DNA of 64,000 nt from Paracrocinitomix mangrovi (GTDB taxonomy: Bacteria > Bacteroidota > Bacteroidia > Flavobacteriales_D > Crocinitomicaceae), in NCBI RefSeq assembly GCF_019740355.2, contig NZ_CP091819.1, positions 806,001 to 870,000 on the forward strand, read 5' to 3'. Below the pieces are notes generated by a model. It ran no database searches and had not been told where the DNA came from. It saw nothing but the letters and a program-made list of their open reading frames with translations. A program made the position numbers and the translations under genes. This document shows positions 1 through 7,949 of this stretch, one piece after another. Within the stretch, counting starts at the first letter, position 1, and each line of letters begins with the position of its first letter.

Positions 1-1
1 G

Positions 2-322
2 TTAGCAACAACAGCCATGATAATAATCGTACAATTATTGTTCTTTAGTTTAGAAACTAGAGTAAATAATGATACAATTCAATTAAGTTTTGGAATTGGT
101 CTTATTAAAAAAGAAATATCCATTGAAAATATTGAATCCATTGAAAAAGTGAGAAACAAGTTCATTTATGGTTGGGGAATTAGAAGAATTCCGGGTGCAT
201 GGATGTGGAATATTGCCGGATACGAAGCTGTTGAACTTTCTTTAAAAGATAAAAATCAAAAATTTAGAATAGGCTGTAAAAACAGTGAAGAACTGTTAAG
301 CGAAATCAAGAAAAGAATGTAA
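2..322 (+). CDS. Hypothetical membrane-associated protein, 5' end cut by window
   Basis: The frame is open to the left edge of the window, so the first in-frame ATG at 17 need not be the start. The visible part begins with a hydrophobic stretch (about 15 residues) followed by roughly 85 soluble residues. The soluble part has alternating beta-strand-like segments and the pattern IxxIESIEKVRN, which recalls small bacterial PH-like domains seen in membrane proteins that set up a short C-terminal beta domain after a transmembrane hairpin. That family link is inference from pattern only. It is followed after 43 bases by another gene on the same strand that has its own promoter-like box. Confidence 0.6.
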   Translation, partial: LATTAMIIIVQLLFFSLETRVNNDTIQLSFGIGLIKKEISIENIESIEKVRNKFIYGWGIRRIPGAWMWNIAGYEAVELSLKDKNQKFRIGCKNSEELLSEIKKRM

Positions 323-344
323 CCATTCAATTTATTTTTGGTTT

Positions 345-352
345 TAAATTTG
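345..352 (+). promoter_or_regulatory. Bacteroidota-type -7 box (TAAATTTG)
   Basis: TAAATTTG matches the Bacteroidota -7 consensus TAnnTTTG and lies 13 bases before the ATG at 366. No well spaced -33 TTG is visible, so this is a partial promoter match. Confidence 0.4.
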
Positions 353-365
353 TAGAGAGATCATT

Positions 366-797
366 ATGAAATCACTAACAACTGTACTATTTTTTATTTC
401 CATCTCAATTATTGGATTTTCTCAAAGCAAAGAAGATCTAATCAAATCATCTCCTAAGGATTCAGTAGTAACATACGAAGGAGAAGGTAAATTGAAGAAA
501 GGAAACTGTCTTTTAATCAAATTCACAGGTGATCCTGTTTTATTCTTCAATGAGTTAATAGCAATGCATGTTGTAAAAGATGATCAATTAGAAATGACCG
601 AGAACAGCATGGTGATATATGAAACTTCCAAACCATTTTGGGTATATAATACATATACCGTTTATGCTTCATTCTCAAAAAAAGATGGTTACAGTTTGAT
701 TGAAGTCTCTTTTAAAGCTTATGCTAACCCTTATAACTATCAAATGGCCCAAGCTCCAAAAGCTTATCAGGCGATCATAGAAAAATTACTTAAATAA
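366..797 (+). CDS. Small exported hypothetical protein
   Basis: This 143-residue protein starts with a clear signal peptide (Lys at position 2, hydrophobic residues about 4-17, cleavage plausible after FSQ near residue 20). The mature part has no motif I recognise. It is a mixed alpha/beta sequence with several aromatic residues (FWVYNTYTVYASF around residues 90-103). It is followed by proC after 67 bases, which contain proC's own -7 box, so it is probably monocistronic. It is likely periplasmic. The function is unknown. Confidence 0.75.
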   Translation: MKSLTTVLFFISISIIGFSQSKEDLIKSSPKDSVVTYEGEGKLKKGNCLLIKFTGDPVLFFNELIAMHVVKDDQLEMTENSMVIYETSKPFWVYNTYTVYASFSKKDGYSLIEVSFKAYANPYNYQMAQAPKAYQAIIEKLLK

Positions 798-840
798 GTA
801 TTCTTATCTATTTGGTACTAACACTTTGGTTTTTAACTCT

Positions 841-848
841 TAGTTTTG
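841..848 (+). promoter_or_regulatory. Bacteroidota-type -7 box of proC
   Basis: TAGTTTTG matches TAnnTTTG and ends 16 bases before the proC ATG. TTG triplets lie 12 and 26 bases upstream, both outside the usual spacing, so only the -7 element is convincing. Confidence 0.4.
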
Positions 849-864
849 CAAAAAAGATTTAAAA

Positions 865-1662
865 ATGGAAGTACCAAAAATAGCAGTTATTGGATGTGGA
901 AATCTGGGATTAGCCATAGTTGAAGGATTGATTGACAATAACGATATCCCCAACAAAAACATAACTGCTACCAGAAGGTCGCTTCCTAAAATTCAGCATT
1001 TAGTAGCAAAAGATGTAAATGTTACAGATAAAAATGAGTTGGCCGTTAAAGAAGCTAAAATTGTCATTTTAACTGTAAAGCCGTACAATCTTCTAACAAT
1101 TGCTAAAGAACTCAAAGCTGATTTAGCTCCAGGAACTGTAATCGTTTCAACTGCAACAGGTGTAAGTATTCAAGAAATAGCTGATGCCATAGGAACTGAT
1201 TTTTCTATTGTGAGAGCTATGCCCAACACAGCAGCTGAAGTGAGAGAAAGCTTAACATGTATTTGTGATAATGGCGTAAGTAAAGAGGATTATCAATTAG
1301 TGGAGATGTTGTTTAATTCAATTGGTAAATCCATCCGTATTCAAGAAGATTTGATGGACGCAGCCACGGTTTTAGGAGCTTGTGGTATTGCGTATGTTTT
1401 AAGATTTATGCGCGCCATGGTACAAGGTGGAATTCAAATTGGATTTGATGCAAAAACTGCTAGTGCCATTGTAAATCAAACGGTAAAAGGAGCAGCTGAA
1501 TTACTTACCGTCAACGGGCATCATCCCGAGTATGAAATTGACAAAGTAACAACTCCAAAAGGCTGTACTATAGTAGGGATTAATGAAATGGAGCACAATG
1601 GATTCTCGTCCTCTTTGATAAAAGGAATAGTTGCTTCACATGATAAAATAGAGGAAATCTAG
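865..1662 (+). CDS. proC: Pyrroline-5-carboxylate reductase
   Basis: ProC catalyses the last step of proline synthesis, the NAD(P)H-dependent reduction of 1-pyrroline-5-carboxylate to L-proline, in the cytoplasm. The 265-residue length is normal. The N-terminal Rossmann motif GCGNLG is at residues 10-15. The family signature follows: a conserved segment reading VRAMPNTAAEVRES, then GACGIAYVLRFMRAM in the dimerisation domain, and a VTTPKGCTIVGINEME segment near the C-terminus that corresponds to the usual (V/T)TSPGGTTIAGLxxLE pattern. No other proline gene is nearby. It converges on the DUF4294 gene with only two bases between the stop codons. Confidence 0.93.
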   Translation: MEVPKIAVIGCGNLGLAIVEGLIDNNDIPNKNITATRRSLPKIQHLVAKDVNVTDKNELAVKEAKIVILTVKPYNLLTIAKELKADLAPGTVIVSTATGVSIQEIADAIGTDFSIVRAMPNTAAEVRESLTCICDNGVSKEDYQLVEMLFNSIGKSIRIQEDLMDAATVLGACGIAYVLRFMRAMVQGGIQIGFDAKTASAIVNQTVKGAAELLTVNGHHPEYEIDKVTTPKGCTIVGINEMEHNGFSSSLIKGIVASHDKIEEI

Positions 1663-1664
1663 CC

Positions 1665-2327
1665 TTAATCGCAGTCTTTATCGTTCTGCTTTTTGCGCTT
1701 TTTGTATTCACGTTGACGCTGGCGTTGTTTCTTTTGATCTTCTTTGTATTCGTCTTTAGTAACACGAACTACCTTAGAATTAAAGGTAATTTTTCCTGAT
1801 TCAATGTCTTGAATGACATGTTCCGCAATTTTATCTTCTCCTTCAGGATCATATTTTGCCTTTACATCTTGATCCCACAGTTTACCCATTACATTAAACA
1901 TGGTAGCACTGTTTTGTCCTTTGTACTTTTTAGCAATATCGTAAACTGTCATCCCAGTTTCTCTGTGAATCAACTTCATAAGCATCTTACCTTCAGAAGT
2001 ATAAAAATCAAGGAAAACGAACTTAAAATCTTGTTTTAAATCTTTATAAGCTTCTTTATAGAATTTCTTTTTCTTTCTCTCCTTGGCAATATTTTCTGCA
2101 TCAGATTCCAGTTCATATAAAACATCTGAAGCATAAAGCGCATAAGGATAAACTTTTTTGATAATACGTTTGTATCTATTGTACTGACGAAGATAATCTT
2201 TGGTATAAACCGGAACCGGATCAGTTTCATAAGACAATAAACTGTCTAACTGATCATCAACGCCGCTTATCTGTCCAAAAGAAACTGAACAAATAAACAT
2301 TCCCAATATCGCCACAATCGTTTTCAT
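1665..2327 (-). CDS. DUF4294 family exported protein
   Basis: I recognise DUF4294, a Bacteroidota family of unknown function, from the YxRYxRxIKKVYPYALYA segment near the start of the domain and the LIHRETGMTVYDIAKKYKG segment in its middle. With the start chosen here the protein has 220 residues and begins with a signal peptide ending at FGQ. A further in-frame ATG at 2354 would add nine polar residues in front of the signal peptide and is less likely. The C-terminus is a strongly basic Lys/Arg/Gln tail (about 25 residues), which may bind nucleic acid or anionic lipid. It is likely periplasmic. Confidence 0.85.
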   Translation of the reverse strand: MKTIVAILGMFICSVSFGQISGVDDQLDSLLSYETDPVPVYTKDYLRQYNRYKRIIKKVYPYALYASDVLYELESDAENIAKERKKKKFYKEAYKDLKQDFKFVFLDFYTSEGKMLMKLIHRETGMTVYDIAKKYKGQNSATMFNVMGKLWDQDVKAKYDPEGEDKIAEHVIQDIESGKITFNSKVVRVTKDEYKEDQKKQRQRQREYKKRKKQNDKDCD

Positions 2328-2426
2328 ATAACTTATTTGATTATCATGAATCAAGTTCTATACCAAAAGATACGATTTTTTTAGTTAAATGTTGTATTTT
2401 GGTGTTGTTAAAATTTTCTAACTATT

Positions 2427-2849
2427 ATGAGACACATCTTCTTACCTACCTTATTTATTGCAATTGGCCTAATGTCATCTTGTAAATGTGAGCCATCTTT
2501 TGAAAACAACATTGACAATGCTATGGACAGCCTTTATGCAGATAACAGCATTAGTTTTGAAGCAGAAGCGAATGAAGGTGAATATGTAGATGAAGAAGTA
2601 GAAACTGAAACACTTATTGAAGAAATTTATGGTGAGCAGTGGGAGTTTTGTGATTGTGTAGTGAAAAATGACTCAATTAACAAAGTTGTAGAAGGCGCAG
2701 GAGATGATGCAGATTATGATGCCATCTTTGCAAGAATGGAAGTAATTGATCAGCACTGTAAAGGTATGTTGACAACGCCAAATACAACACCTGAAGAAAG
2801 AGACAGACACGAAAGACGCGTAAGCAAGTGTCTTAGAGATGCTCGATAA
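2427..2849 (+). CDS. Acidic lipoprotein, hypothetical
   Basis: This 140-residue protein has a type II signal peptide with lipobox LMSSC (Cys19 lipidated), so it is predicted to be membrane-anchored in the envelope. The mature N-terminal 50 residues are very rich in Glu and Asp. The C-terminal part contains three further cysteines (the CDC segment and CKG) and ends in charged HERRVSKCLRDAR, suggesting a small disulfide-stabilised helical domain. I do not recognise a family. The gene points toward the DUF5683 gene (convergent, 31 bases apart). Confidence 0.75.
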   Translation: MRHIFLPTLFIAIGLMSSCKCEPSFENNIDNAMDSLYADNSISFEAEANEGEYVDEEVETETLIEEIYGEQWEFCDCVVKNDSINKVVEGAGDDADYDAIFARMEVIDQHCKGMLTTPNTTPEERDRHERRVSKCLRDAR

Positions 2850-2880
2850 TTTATCCTGATTTTATTATTGAAGTTGTAGC

Positions 2881-3504
2881 TTATAAAAAGTTGAACTGCC
2901 AGCTGAATCCAATTGTCTTTGAATCCATCATTCGAGGGTAAAAGCTCATGCTCAAATCTTCTGACACGTCAAAAGTAACGAAGTGTCCATCTACATAAGC
3001 TTCTACTATGCTAAGCGCATAAATTGCAATTGAGGCGCCTAAAAAGATGTCTCTTCTCTTAGCTGTTAAATCATATCCAGGCTTAAAATATCCATCTAAA
3101 CCGGCATATCCATTAATTAAATCATCTTCAGAAGTTGCATTTGCAAATTGTGGGTACAATAATGTTGAATCGCCATTTTCTCTTCTAAAAAGCACTTCCT
3201 CTTTAAGTAATTTACCCTGCTTGTAGTTTTGATACCAAAAATATCCACATGTTCCTATCCCTCCATAAATGATAGGCACTTTCCACCAGGCTCTGTTTCT
3301 TTTGTGCGGAATTCTACGATAACCAACTTCATTATAGATTTGCCCTGCTCCGGGAAATAATCCCCATAAAGCTGCTCTTTTTGGCTTGTGCTCATAGTTA
3401 GCCCACTTATCATCCTTAGTTGTCGGAATGGTATCAGACACCTGTGCTTCAACTGAATAGTGAAACAATAGTAAAAATGACATCAGTGAGATTATTCTGT
3501 ACAT
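2881..3504 (-). CDS. DUF5683 family membrane protein
   Basis: This 207-residue protein has an N-terminal signal peptide (cleavage near VEAQ), then the KRAALWGLFPGAGQIYN segment that marks the DUF5683 family, and two or three hydrophobic segments (IIYGGIGTCGYFWY; IFLGASIAIYALSIVEAYVDGHF). In Bacteroidota this gene typically follows parA-parB, as it does here, 39 bases after parB. In many relatives dapB and lepB come next (recollection of family synteny). Here they are absent and a convergent lipoprotein gene takes their place. The function is unknown; envelope location is predicted. Confidence 0.85.
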   Translation of the reverse strand: MYRIISLMSFLLLFHYSVEAQVSDTIPTTKDDKWANYEHKPKRAALWGLFPGAGQIYNEVGYRRIPHKRNRAWWKVPIIYGGIGTCGYFWYQNYKQGKLLKEEVLFRRENGDSTLLYPQFANATSEDDLINGYAGLDGYFKPGYDLTAKRRDIFLGASIAIYALSIVEAYVDGHFVTFDVSEDLSMSFYPRMMDSKTIGFSWQFNFL

Positions 3505-3543
3505 GACATTACTCTTTACGACTCACTGAGCTTAAAAGTTTGT

Positions 3544-4437
3544 TTAGGCTTGTATCTTCTCAATTATAGCATTGAGTTGATCTTCTGAGTCGAAATTGAT
3601 AACGAGTTTTCCCTTGCCTTTATTGTTAGCAGATAACTGAACTTTTGCAGATAATTTTTCAGCCAATCTATTACTAAAAGCAACCACATCTTCATCAAAT
3701 GAATAAGACTCTTTAGCAGCAGGAGCAGTAACAGGAGAATCACTTTTTCTACCTTTTACCAAAGCTTCAACATCTCTTACAGATAAACCATCAGCAATGA
3801 TTTTCTTAAACATGTTGATTTGAGTATCTTCATCACCTGCAGAAACCAATGCTCTTGCGTGCCCCATACTGATTAAACCTTCTTTAATTCCAACCTGAAT
3901 TGGAACAGGAAGTTTTAATAGTCTTAAGAAGTTTGTAATGTTTGATCTACTTTTCCCGAGTTTTTGACTCAATTTTTCTTGTGTCAAATTACACTCGTCA
4001 ATTAATCTTTGATAAGACAAACCAACTTCAATAGCATTTAAATCCTCTCTTTGGATATTTTCTACCAAAGCCATCTCCAACATTGTCTGGTCATTGGCGA
4101 TACGGATATAACAAGGAACTTCTTCTAGTCCTGCTAATTGAGCTGCTCTAAATCTTCTTTCTCCTGAAATCAACTGGAATTTATCTCTTCCTAACTTACG
4201 AACGGTAAGTGGCTGAATGATTCCATGATTCTCAATAGATTCTTTTAATTCATTTAAGGCTTCTTCCTCAAAATTGGTTCTTGGGTTCCATGGGTTAGCC
4301 TCAATACTCTCAATAGGAATAGTAGCAACTGAACCAACTACTTTTCTTTCAGAGCCAAACGACTTGGTTGTTACATCCGAGTCTGCACTTTCTAACAATG
4401 CACTTAATCCTTTTCCTAATGCCTTTTTCTTCGCCAT
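3544..4437 (-). CDS. parB: Chromosome partitioning protein ParB (Noc/Spo0J family)
   Basis: ParB binds parS sites near the origin, spreads along DNA as a CTP-dependent clamp and stimulates ParA. The 297-residue length is typical. The N-terminal KKKALGKGLSALL peptide is the usual ParA-contact segment. The ParB CTPase box GERRFR is at residues 92-97, followed by a helix-turn-helix (about residues 150-172, LTQEKLSQKLGKSRSNITNF), and a C-terminal dimerisation domain ends the protein. The gene lies 10 bases downstream of parA in one operon. No parS consensus palindrome was found in the window by eye. Confidence 0.95.
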   Translation of the reverse strand: MAKKKALGKGLSALLESADSDVTTKSFGSERKVVGSVATIPIESIEANPWNPRTNFEEEALNELKESIENHGIIQPLTVRKLGRDKFQLISGERRFRAAQLAGLEEVPCYIRIANDQTMLEMALVENIQREDLNAIEVGLSYQRLIDECNLTQEKLSQKLGKSRSNITNFLRLLKLPVPIQVGIKEGLISMGHARALVSAGDEDTQINMFKKIIADGLSVRDVEALVKGRKSDSPVTAPAAKESYSFDEDVVAFSNRLAEKLSAKVQLSANNKGKGKLVINFDSEDQLNAIIEKIQA

Positions 4438-4447
4438 ATCAATCTCC

Positions 4448-5248
4448 TTAGATCAGTTGTTTGTCTTTATTTTTCATTTTAGTTAAGTCGTTCTTTTGAA
4501 GAATCTCTCTTGCAAAATTCAAGTAATTGATAGATCCTTTACAAGTAGCATCATGCATTATGATGGTTTCCCCAAAACTTGGAGCCTCTCCTAACCTTGT
4601 ATTTCTGTGAATGATCGTATTGAACACCAAATCCTGGAAGTGAGTTTTCACTTCATCCACAACCTGGTTAGCCAATCTTAATCTGGTATCATACATGGTC
4701 AAAACAATTCCTTCCATGTCTAAATCCTCATTCAATCTATTTTGAACGATTTTAATAGTATTCAATAATTTTCCTAATCCCTCTAATGCAAAGTATTCAC
4801 ATTGTACAGGAACAAGAACTGAGTCGGCAGCCGTTAATGCGTTAACCGTAATCAAACCAAGAGAAGGTGAACAATCAATGATGATAAAATCATACTCATC
4901 TTTAATTGAATCCAAGGCCATTTTAAGCTTATGCTCTCTGTTGGTTTCATTGATCAATTCCAATTCAGCACCAACTAAATCAATGTGAGCAGGAATTAAA
5001 TCAAGGTTCGGATTTTCTGTTTCAATAATTACATCATGCGGATCCATGTCATTGATCAAGCAATCATATATGCTTTTATCAACTTCACGCGGATCAAATC
5101 CAACTCCTGAAGTGGCATTTGCTTGCGGATCAGCATCCACAATCAAAGTTTTATACTCCAAAACCCCAAAACTAGCTCCTAAATTGATAGCTGTTGTGGT
5201 TTTTCCTACTCCCCCTTTTTGATTCGTTATTGCAATTATTTTACCCAT
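4448..5248 (-). CDS. parA: Chromosome partitioning ATPase ParA (Soj)
   Basis: ParA is the Walker-type ATPase that drives segregation of ParB-bound origins. The 266-residue protein has the deviant Walker A motif KGGVGKTTT at residues 11-19 (signature Lys11), followed by the switch region with DADPQANAT near residue 40 and the IDCSPSLG Walker B/switch II motif near residue 125. The short N-terminus, without a helix-turn-helix, marks the chromosomal Soj type. It is the first gene of the leftward parA-parB-DUF5683 operon. The upstream 451 bases hold an AT-rich, origin-like segment and a dispersed repeat. Confidence 0.95.
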   Translation of the reverse strand: MGKIIAITNQKGGVGKTTTAINLGASFGVLEYKTLIVDADPQANATSGVGFDPREVDKSIYDCLINDMDPHDVIIETENPNLDLIPAHIDLVGAELELINETNREHKLKMALDSIKDEYDFIIIDCSPSLGLITVNALTAADSVLVPVQCEYFALEGLGKLLNTIKIVQNRLNEDLDMEGIVLTMYDTRLRLANQVVDEVKTHFQDLVFNTIIHRNTRLGEAPSFGETIIMHDATCKGSINYLNFAREILQKNDLTKMKNKDKQLI

Positions 5249-5272
5249 TTATACTCGGCTTTTGACGAAGGG

Positions 5273-5280
5273 TAAAGATA
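5273..5280 (-). promoter_or_regulatory. Possible -7 box of the parAB operon
   Basis: On the minus strand this reads TATCTTTA, seven of eight positions of TAnnTTTG, 24 bases before the parA start codon. No matching -33 element is seen. Confidence 0.3.
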
Positions 5281-5302
5281 CCCATTTTAGCCCTCAGATC
5301 GG

Positions 5303-5413
5303 TAATTGTTGAAAACTTAAGTTATCGACCTTTTGCGCTTTAAATTTCGCTGTTTATCACACCATTAGTTTATTCACAAACTGTTAACAACCTTTTGATT
5401 AATTGTTGAAAAC
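5303..5413. other. AT-rich segment upstream of parA with DnaA-box-like sites (candidate origin)
   Basis: Two exact 14-base direct repeats (TAATTGTTGAAAAC at 5303-5316 and 5400-5413) flank a segment holding TTATTCACA at 5370-5378, which fits the DnaA box form TTATnCACA, and the degenerate relatives TTATCGACC (5324-5332) and TGTTAACAA (5382-5390). The segment sits directly upstream of parAB, a common neighbourhood of oriC. Only one good box is present and no dnaA gene is in the window, so the origin call is tentative. Confidence 0.3.
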
Positions 5414-5437
5414 CTTGAAAGAAACTGATTATTAGAG

Positions 5438-5641
5438 CAAAGAGAAAGGAAAATGGAGCAAAGATGAAAGATCAAAGACAATAGACTTTAGATGTTTGAC
5501 GTTAGATTATGATTTGGGGCCTTTGAGCAATGCAGCAAAGCTTTATTGCTCAAAGCGGGCTTTCGCTAGTCGCCGGGAGGGCTTCAACTCTACTCCGCTA
5601 AAGCTTCATAGCGTTACACAAGCCGCTCAATCCCTTTGCCG
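5438..5641 (+). repeat. Dispersed 204-bp repeat, copy A
   Basis: This segment is repeated in the same orientation at 7678-7881 with seven mismatches by eye; bases 5494-5621 are identical in both copies. It starts with a purine-rich part (AAAGATGAAAGATCAAAGAC) and continues into a GC-richer part with the 11-base inverted repeat CTTTGAGCAAT / ATTGCTCAAAG (5521-5531 and 5545-5555) and a second short one (CGCTA / TAGCG). No ORF of note lies in it. Together with the origin-like segment it fills the gene-free stretch 5249-5699. The GC-rich core resembles dispersed non-coding repeats of flavobacteria (recollection). Confidence 0.9.
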
Positions 5642-5699
5642 GGAAGACATTTTATTTTTTATATTAGTTATGTAATGTGTTGTCAATAGTTGATATCTA

Positions 5700-6143
5700 A
5701 TGAAAAATAAGAGGAGAATATATTTTTTAATTTTGATATCCGTGGTTCAATTAGCCTGTAGTCAAGTTAAAAAAAGCTCTGAGCAAAGGGTAAAGTTTCC
5801 TTTTTGCTCTGAGTCATCTATAAATCTATCGATATCTTTACAAGATCGAAAAAATGATGTTTTAGAAAAATTCTCTGCTCTAAATTTGCCATATCAAAGG
5901 TTCGATAATTCTAATTCATTGATACATAATTTTAATTCATTGAAAGAGGGTGTTCGCTACGAAAACAACAATTTTTATTGTGATATATTCTTTTCAATAA
6001 ATGATGTTGTAAAAATTATAATTTTAGAATTTTACCTTATAGAAAATTGTCAGGAAGTAGAAACTTTTAGAAATGAATATAATTCTCACATTTCAGATAA
6101 ATTCAGTGAATTTGGTTACGACGAAGTATATATAATTGAATAA
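5700..6143 (+). CDS. Orphan lipoprotein-like protein
   Basis: This 147-residue protein has a basic N-terminus (KNKRR), a hydrophobic segment and a Cys after VQLA near residue 20, compatible with a lipoprotein signal although the -3 residue (Gln) is not ideal. The mature part is rich in Asn, Ser, Phe and Ile and the gene is noticeably AT-rich. I recognise no family. It lies between the two 204-bp repeats with a 42-kb-wide core region on neither side of the same composition, which fits recent acquisition, though this is inference. Confidence 0.6.
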   Translation: MKNKRRIYFLILISVVQLACSQVKKSSEQRVKFPFCSESSINLSISLQDRKNDVLEKFSALNLPYQRFDNSNSLIHNFNSLKEGVRYENNNFYCDIFFSINDVVKIIILEFYLIENCQEVETFRNEYNSHISDKFSEFGYDEVYIIE

Positions 6144-6243
6144 AAAGCTATGTAGGACTATTTAATTATACAAGTTCAAAGACATATGAAGCTTTTATAG
6201 AATTTTAATGCAACACTACATAGAAATAGATATCGAGCTGTTA

Positions 6244-6735
6244 TTAATTAGAAATGTTTTTAACATCATTGATTAAATTTATCATCCATTGTGTGCATTC
6301 ATTTTTCAGACTTATTGTAGAGTAAAATTCACTTTTATTAGCAATTGATAAACCTGATCTACCACAACTAATTGTAATAACATTATAGAGTGAGTCATTT
6401 TTAAAAAACAAAAAGTAACCTTGATCGCTATCTGTTCCACATTCATCTATTAAAGAATAATCATGGCATGATTCATCAGATAAAATATGTAGTAATTCCA
6501 TTTTATTCTGATTTGATAGAAGAAATAGATTACTTTGAGGTAAGCAAAAGATTGAATCATTCAGCCACAGAGTATTTGGCTCATCCCAAGGATTAAAACG
6601 AACATCTACAAATTTGATTTTGTCAGAATCTTCTAGGCTCCAAGATTTTTGATTCACTTCAATTCTTTGATTTTCATTACAAGCGCAAATACAAAAAATG
6701 CAGCTATACAAAATAATCGATAGTTTAAATTGCAT
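6244..6735 (-). CDS. Orphan lipoprotein-like protein
   Basis: This 163-residue protein begins with a short hydrophobic signal ending in a Cys-rich stretch (CIFCICACNEN); the last Cys (near residue 19) is the likely lipidation site. The remainder has several acidic segments and three or four further cysteines (SDESCHDYS, DECGTDSD, ISCGRSG) that could form disulfides. No family is recognised. It is the second orphan exported protein between the repeat copies and is transcribed leftward, away from its neighbour at 6841. Confidence 0.6.
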   Translation of the reverse strand: MQFKLSIILYSCIFCICACNENQRIEVNQKSWSLEDSDKIKFVDVRFNPWDEPNTLWLNDSIFCLPQSNLFLLSNQNKMELLHILSDESCHDYSLIDECGTDSDQGYFLFFKNDSLYNVITISCGRSGLSIANKSEFYSTISLKNECTQWMINLINDVKNISN

Positions 6736-6840
6736 CTATATCATTTTTTCTACTTTTCTACAATTCTTTTATCTCCTCGCATCTAACCAACATGCTGTAT
6801 ATCGTGGTTTATAACTTCACCAACTTTCTATAAATCACTA

Positions 6841-7530
6841 TTAAAACGTAAACTTCTTTTCATCTCCTTCAAATTCTTTTCCTACTGCACTTAAATAAGT
6901 TTTTTTATATCCATACATACTGTTCAAAATGAGATAATCACCTTTTTGTAATTGGTATTCAAATACTTCTTCAATTGTTGATTTCTTTAACTTCCCAGCA
7001 GCTGCAAAACCTTCACCTAGTTTCTCTCCATTTTCTTTAAACACCGTAAAGTTTGCCGCACAGACTTGATAATTCTGTTCATTGCTTTTATTATTTGAAT
7101 CATTCATATGAAATTGTATTGAATTTTGAATCTGTTTTATTTCCACATCAAGATCAGGGAGAGGATGAACATAAAAAGTATCTCTTAATATCAATGTATC
7201 ATCATCAAATACATAATCAAATTCAAAATAAATTTCCCCAGTGTCCAAAGGAGTAAATTTATAGCCAAAAAAAGACCTTTTGAACTCTGCATTTCCATAG
7301 GCTTTCCCAATGATGGTGTCTGGTTTACAGTCAAAATAATCGGCTCCAATAGATTCCTCATAGCCAACAAAAATATTTCTCCCCCTTGCATCCGAACAAT
7401 CTCTGGCATTTACATACAGCTCAATGTCATATTTTAAGGAGTCTTGCGCAACTGATTTAAACGACAGAAGAATTAAAGCAGTTAAACTCAAAAGCCTTTT
7501 TAATCTCTTTAAAAAATTAGAGTGATTCAT
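6841..7530 (-). CDS. Exported hypothetical protein
   Basis: The start chosen gives 229 residues and places a standard signal peptide at the N-terminus (FLKRLKRLLSLTALILLSF, cleavage near VAQ). An in-frame ATG at 7548 would add six residues. The mature protein appears beta-rich, with repeated short strands such as GEIYFEFDYVFDDDTLILRD and a closing KGDYLILNSMYGYKKTYL segment; this resembles the Ig-like or GldM C-terminal style of Bacteroidota envelope proteins, but I cannot assign it. It is the third orphan gene between the two dispersed repeats. Confidence 0.65.
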   Translation of the reverse strand: MNHSNFLKRLKRLLSLTALILLSFKSVAQDSLKYDIELYVNARDCSDARGRNIFVGYEESIGADYFDCKPDTIIGKAYGNAEFKRSFFGYKFTPLDTGEIYFEFDYVFDDDTLILRDTFYVHPLPDLDVEIKQIQNSIQFHMNDSNNKSNEQNYQVCAANFTVFKENGEKLGEGFAAAGKLKKSTIEEVFEYQLQKGDYLILNSMYGYKKTYLSAVGKEFEGDEKKFTF

Positions 7531-7677
7531 TTGTTCTGGGTTAATCAAAGTTTAAGTTAGTGAATTTTGAGATGTCTCCACAAGAGTGACATGACTATTC
7601 ATTTTTTGTTTGAAAATTATTTCATGTATTTAGCCTACCACTTCCACAAAACTTTCTCTACTTTGAAAGGTAAAAAA

Positions 7678-7881
7678 CAAAGAGAAAGGAACAAGGAGCA
7701 AAGATGAAAGATCAAAGACAATAGATTTTGAAAGTTTGACGTTAGATTATGATTTGGGGCCTTTGAGCAATGCAGCAAAGCTTTATTGCTCAAAGCGGGC
7801 TTTCGCTAGTCGCCGGGAGGGCTTCAACTCTACTCCGCTAAAGCTTCATAGCGTTACACAAACCGCTCAATCCCTTTGCCG
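7678..7881 (+). repeat. Dispersed 204-bp repeat, copy B
   Basis: This is the second copy of the element at 5438-5641, in the same orientation and offset by exactly 2240 bases, with seven mismatches, six of them in the purine-rich first quarter. The 11-base inverted repeat around TTTGAGCAAT is intact. The repeat accounts for more than half of the gene-free stretch 7531-7949; the remaining flanks hold no feature that I can support. Confidence 0.9.
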
Positions 7882-7949
7882 ATAATTACTAATTTCAAAA
7901 ACAATATTATTCTTAACCCAAACAGATGGATTTCACTAATCTAAATCAA

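Noticed and set aside
5354-5362. TTATCACAC as a second DnaA box
   Set aside because: It does not fit TTATnCACA when aligned (two mismatches in the core), so it was not counted as a site.
5249-5700. parS site for ParB
   Set aside because: No copy of the 16-base palindrome of the TGTTnCACGTGnAACA type was found in this gap or elsewhere by eye. The HU leader palindrome shares only the CACGT half.
6841-7548. GldM-family protein
   Set aside because: The beta-rich style is similar but length, motifs and gene context (no gldK, gldL or gldN) do not match.
5438-7881. Insertion sequence or composite transposon
   Set aside because: The repeats contain no transposase ORF or terminal inverted repeats, and no target-site duplication is seen. 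They are described as dispersed repeats only.
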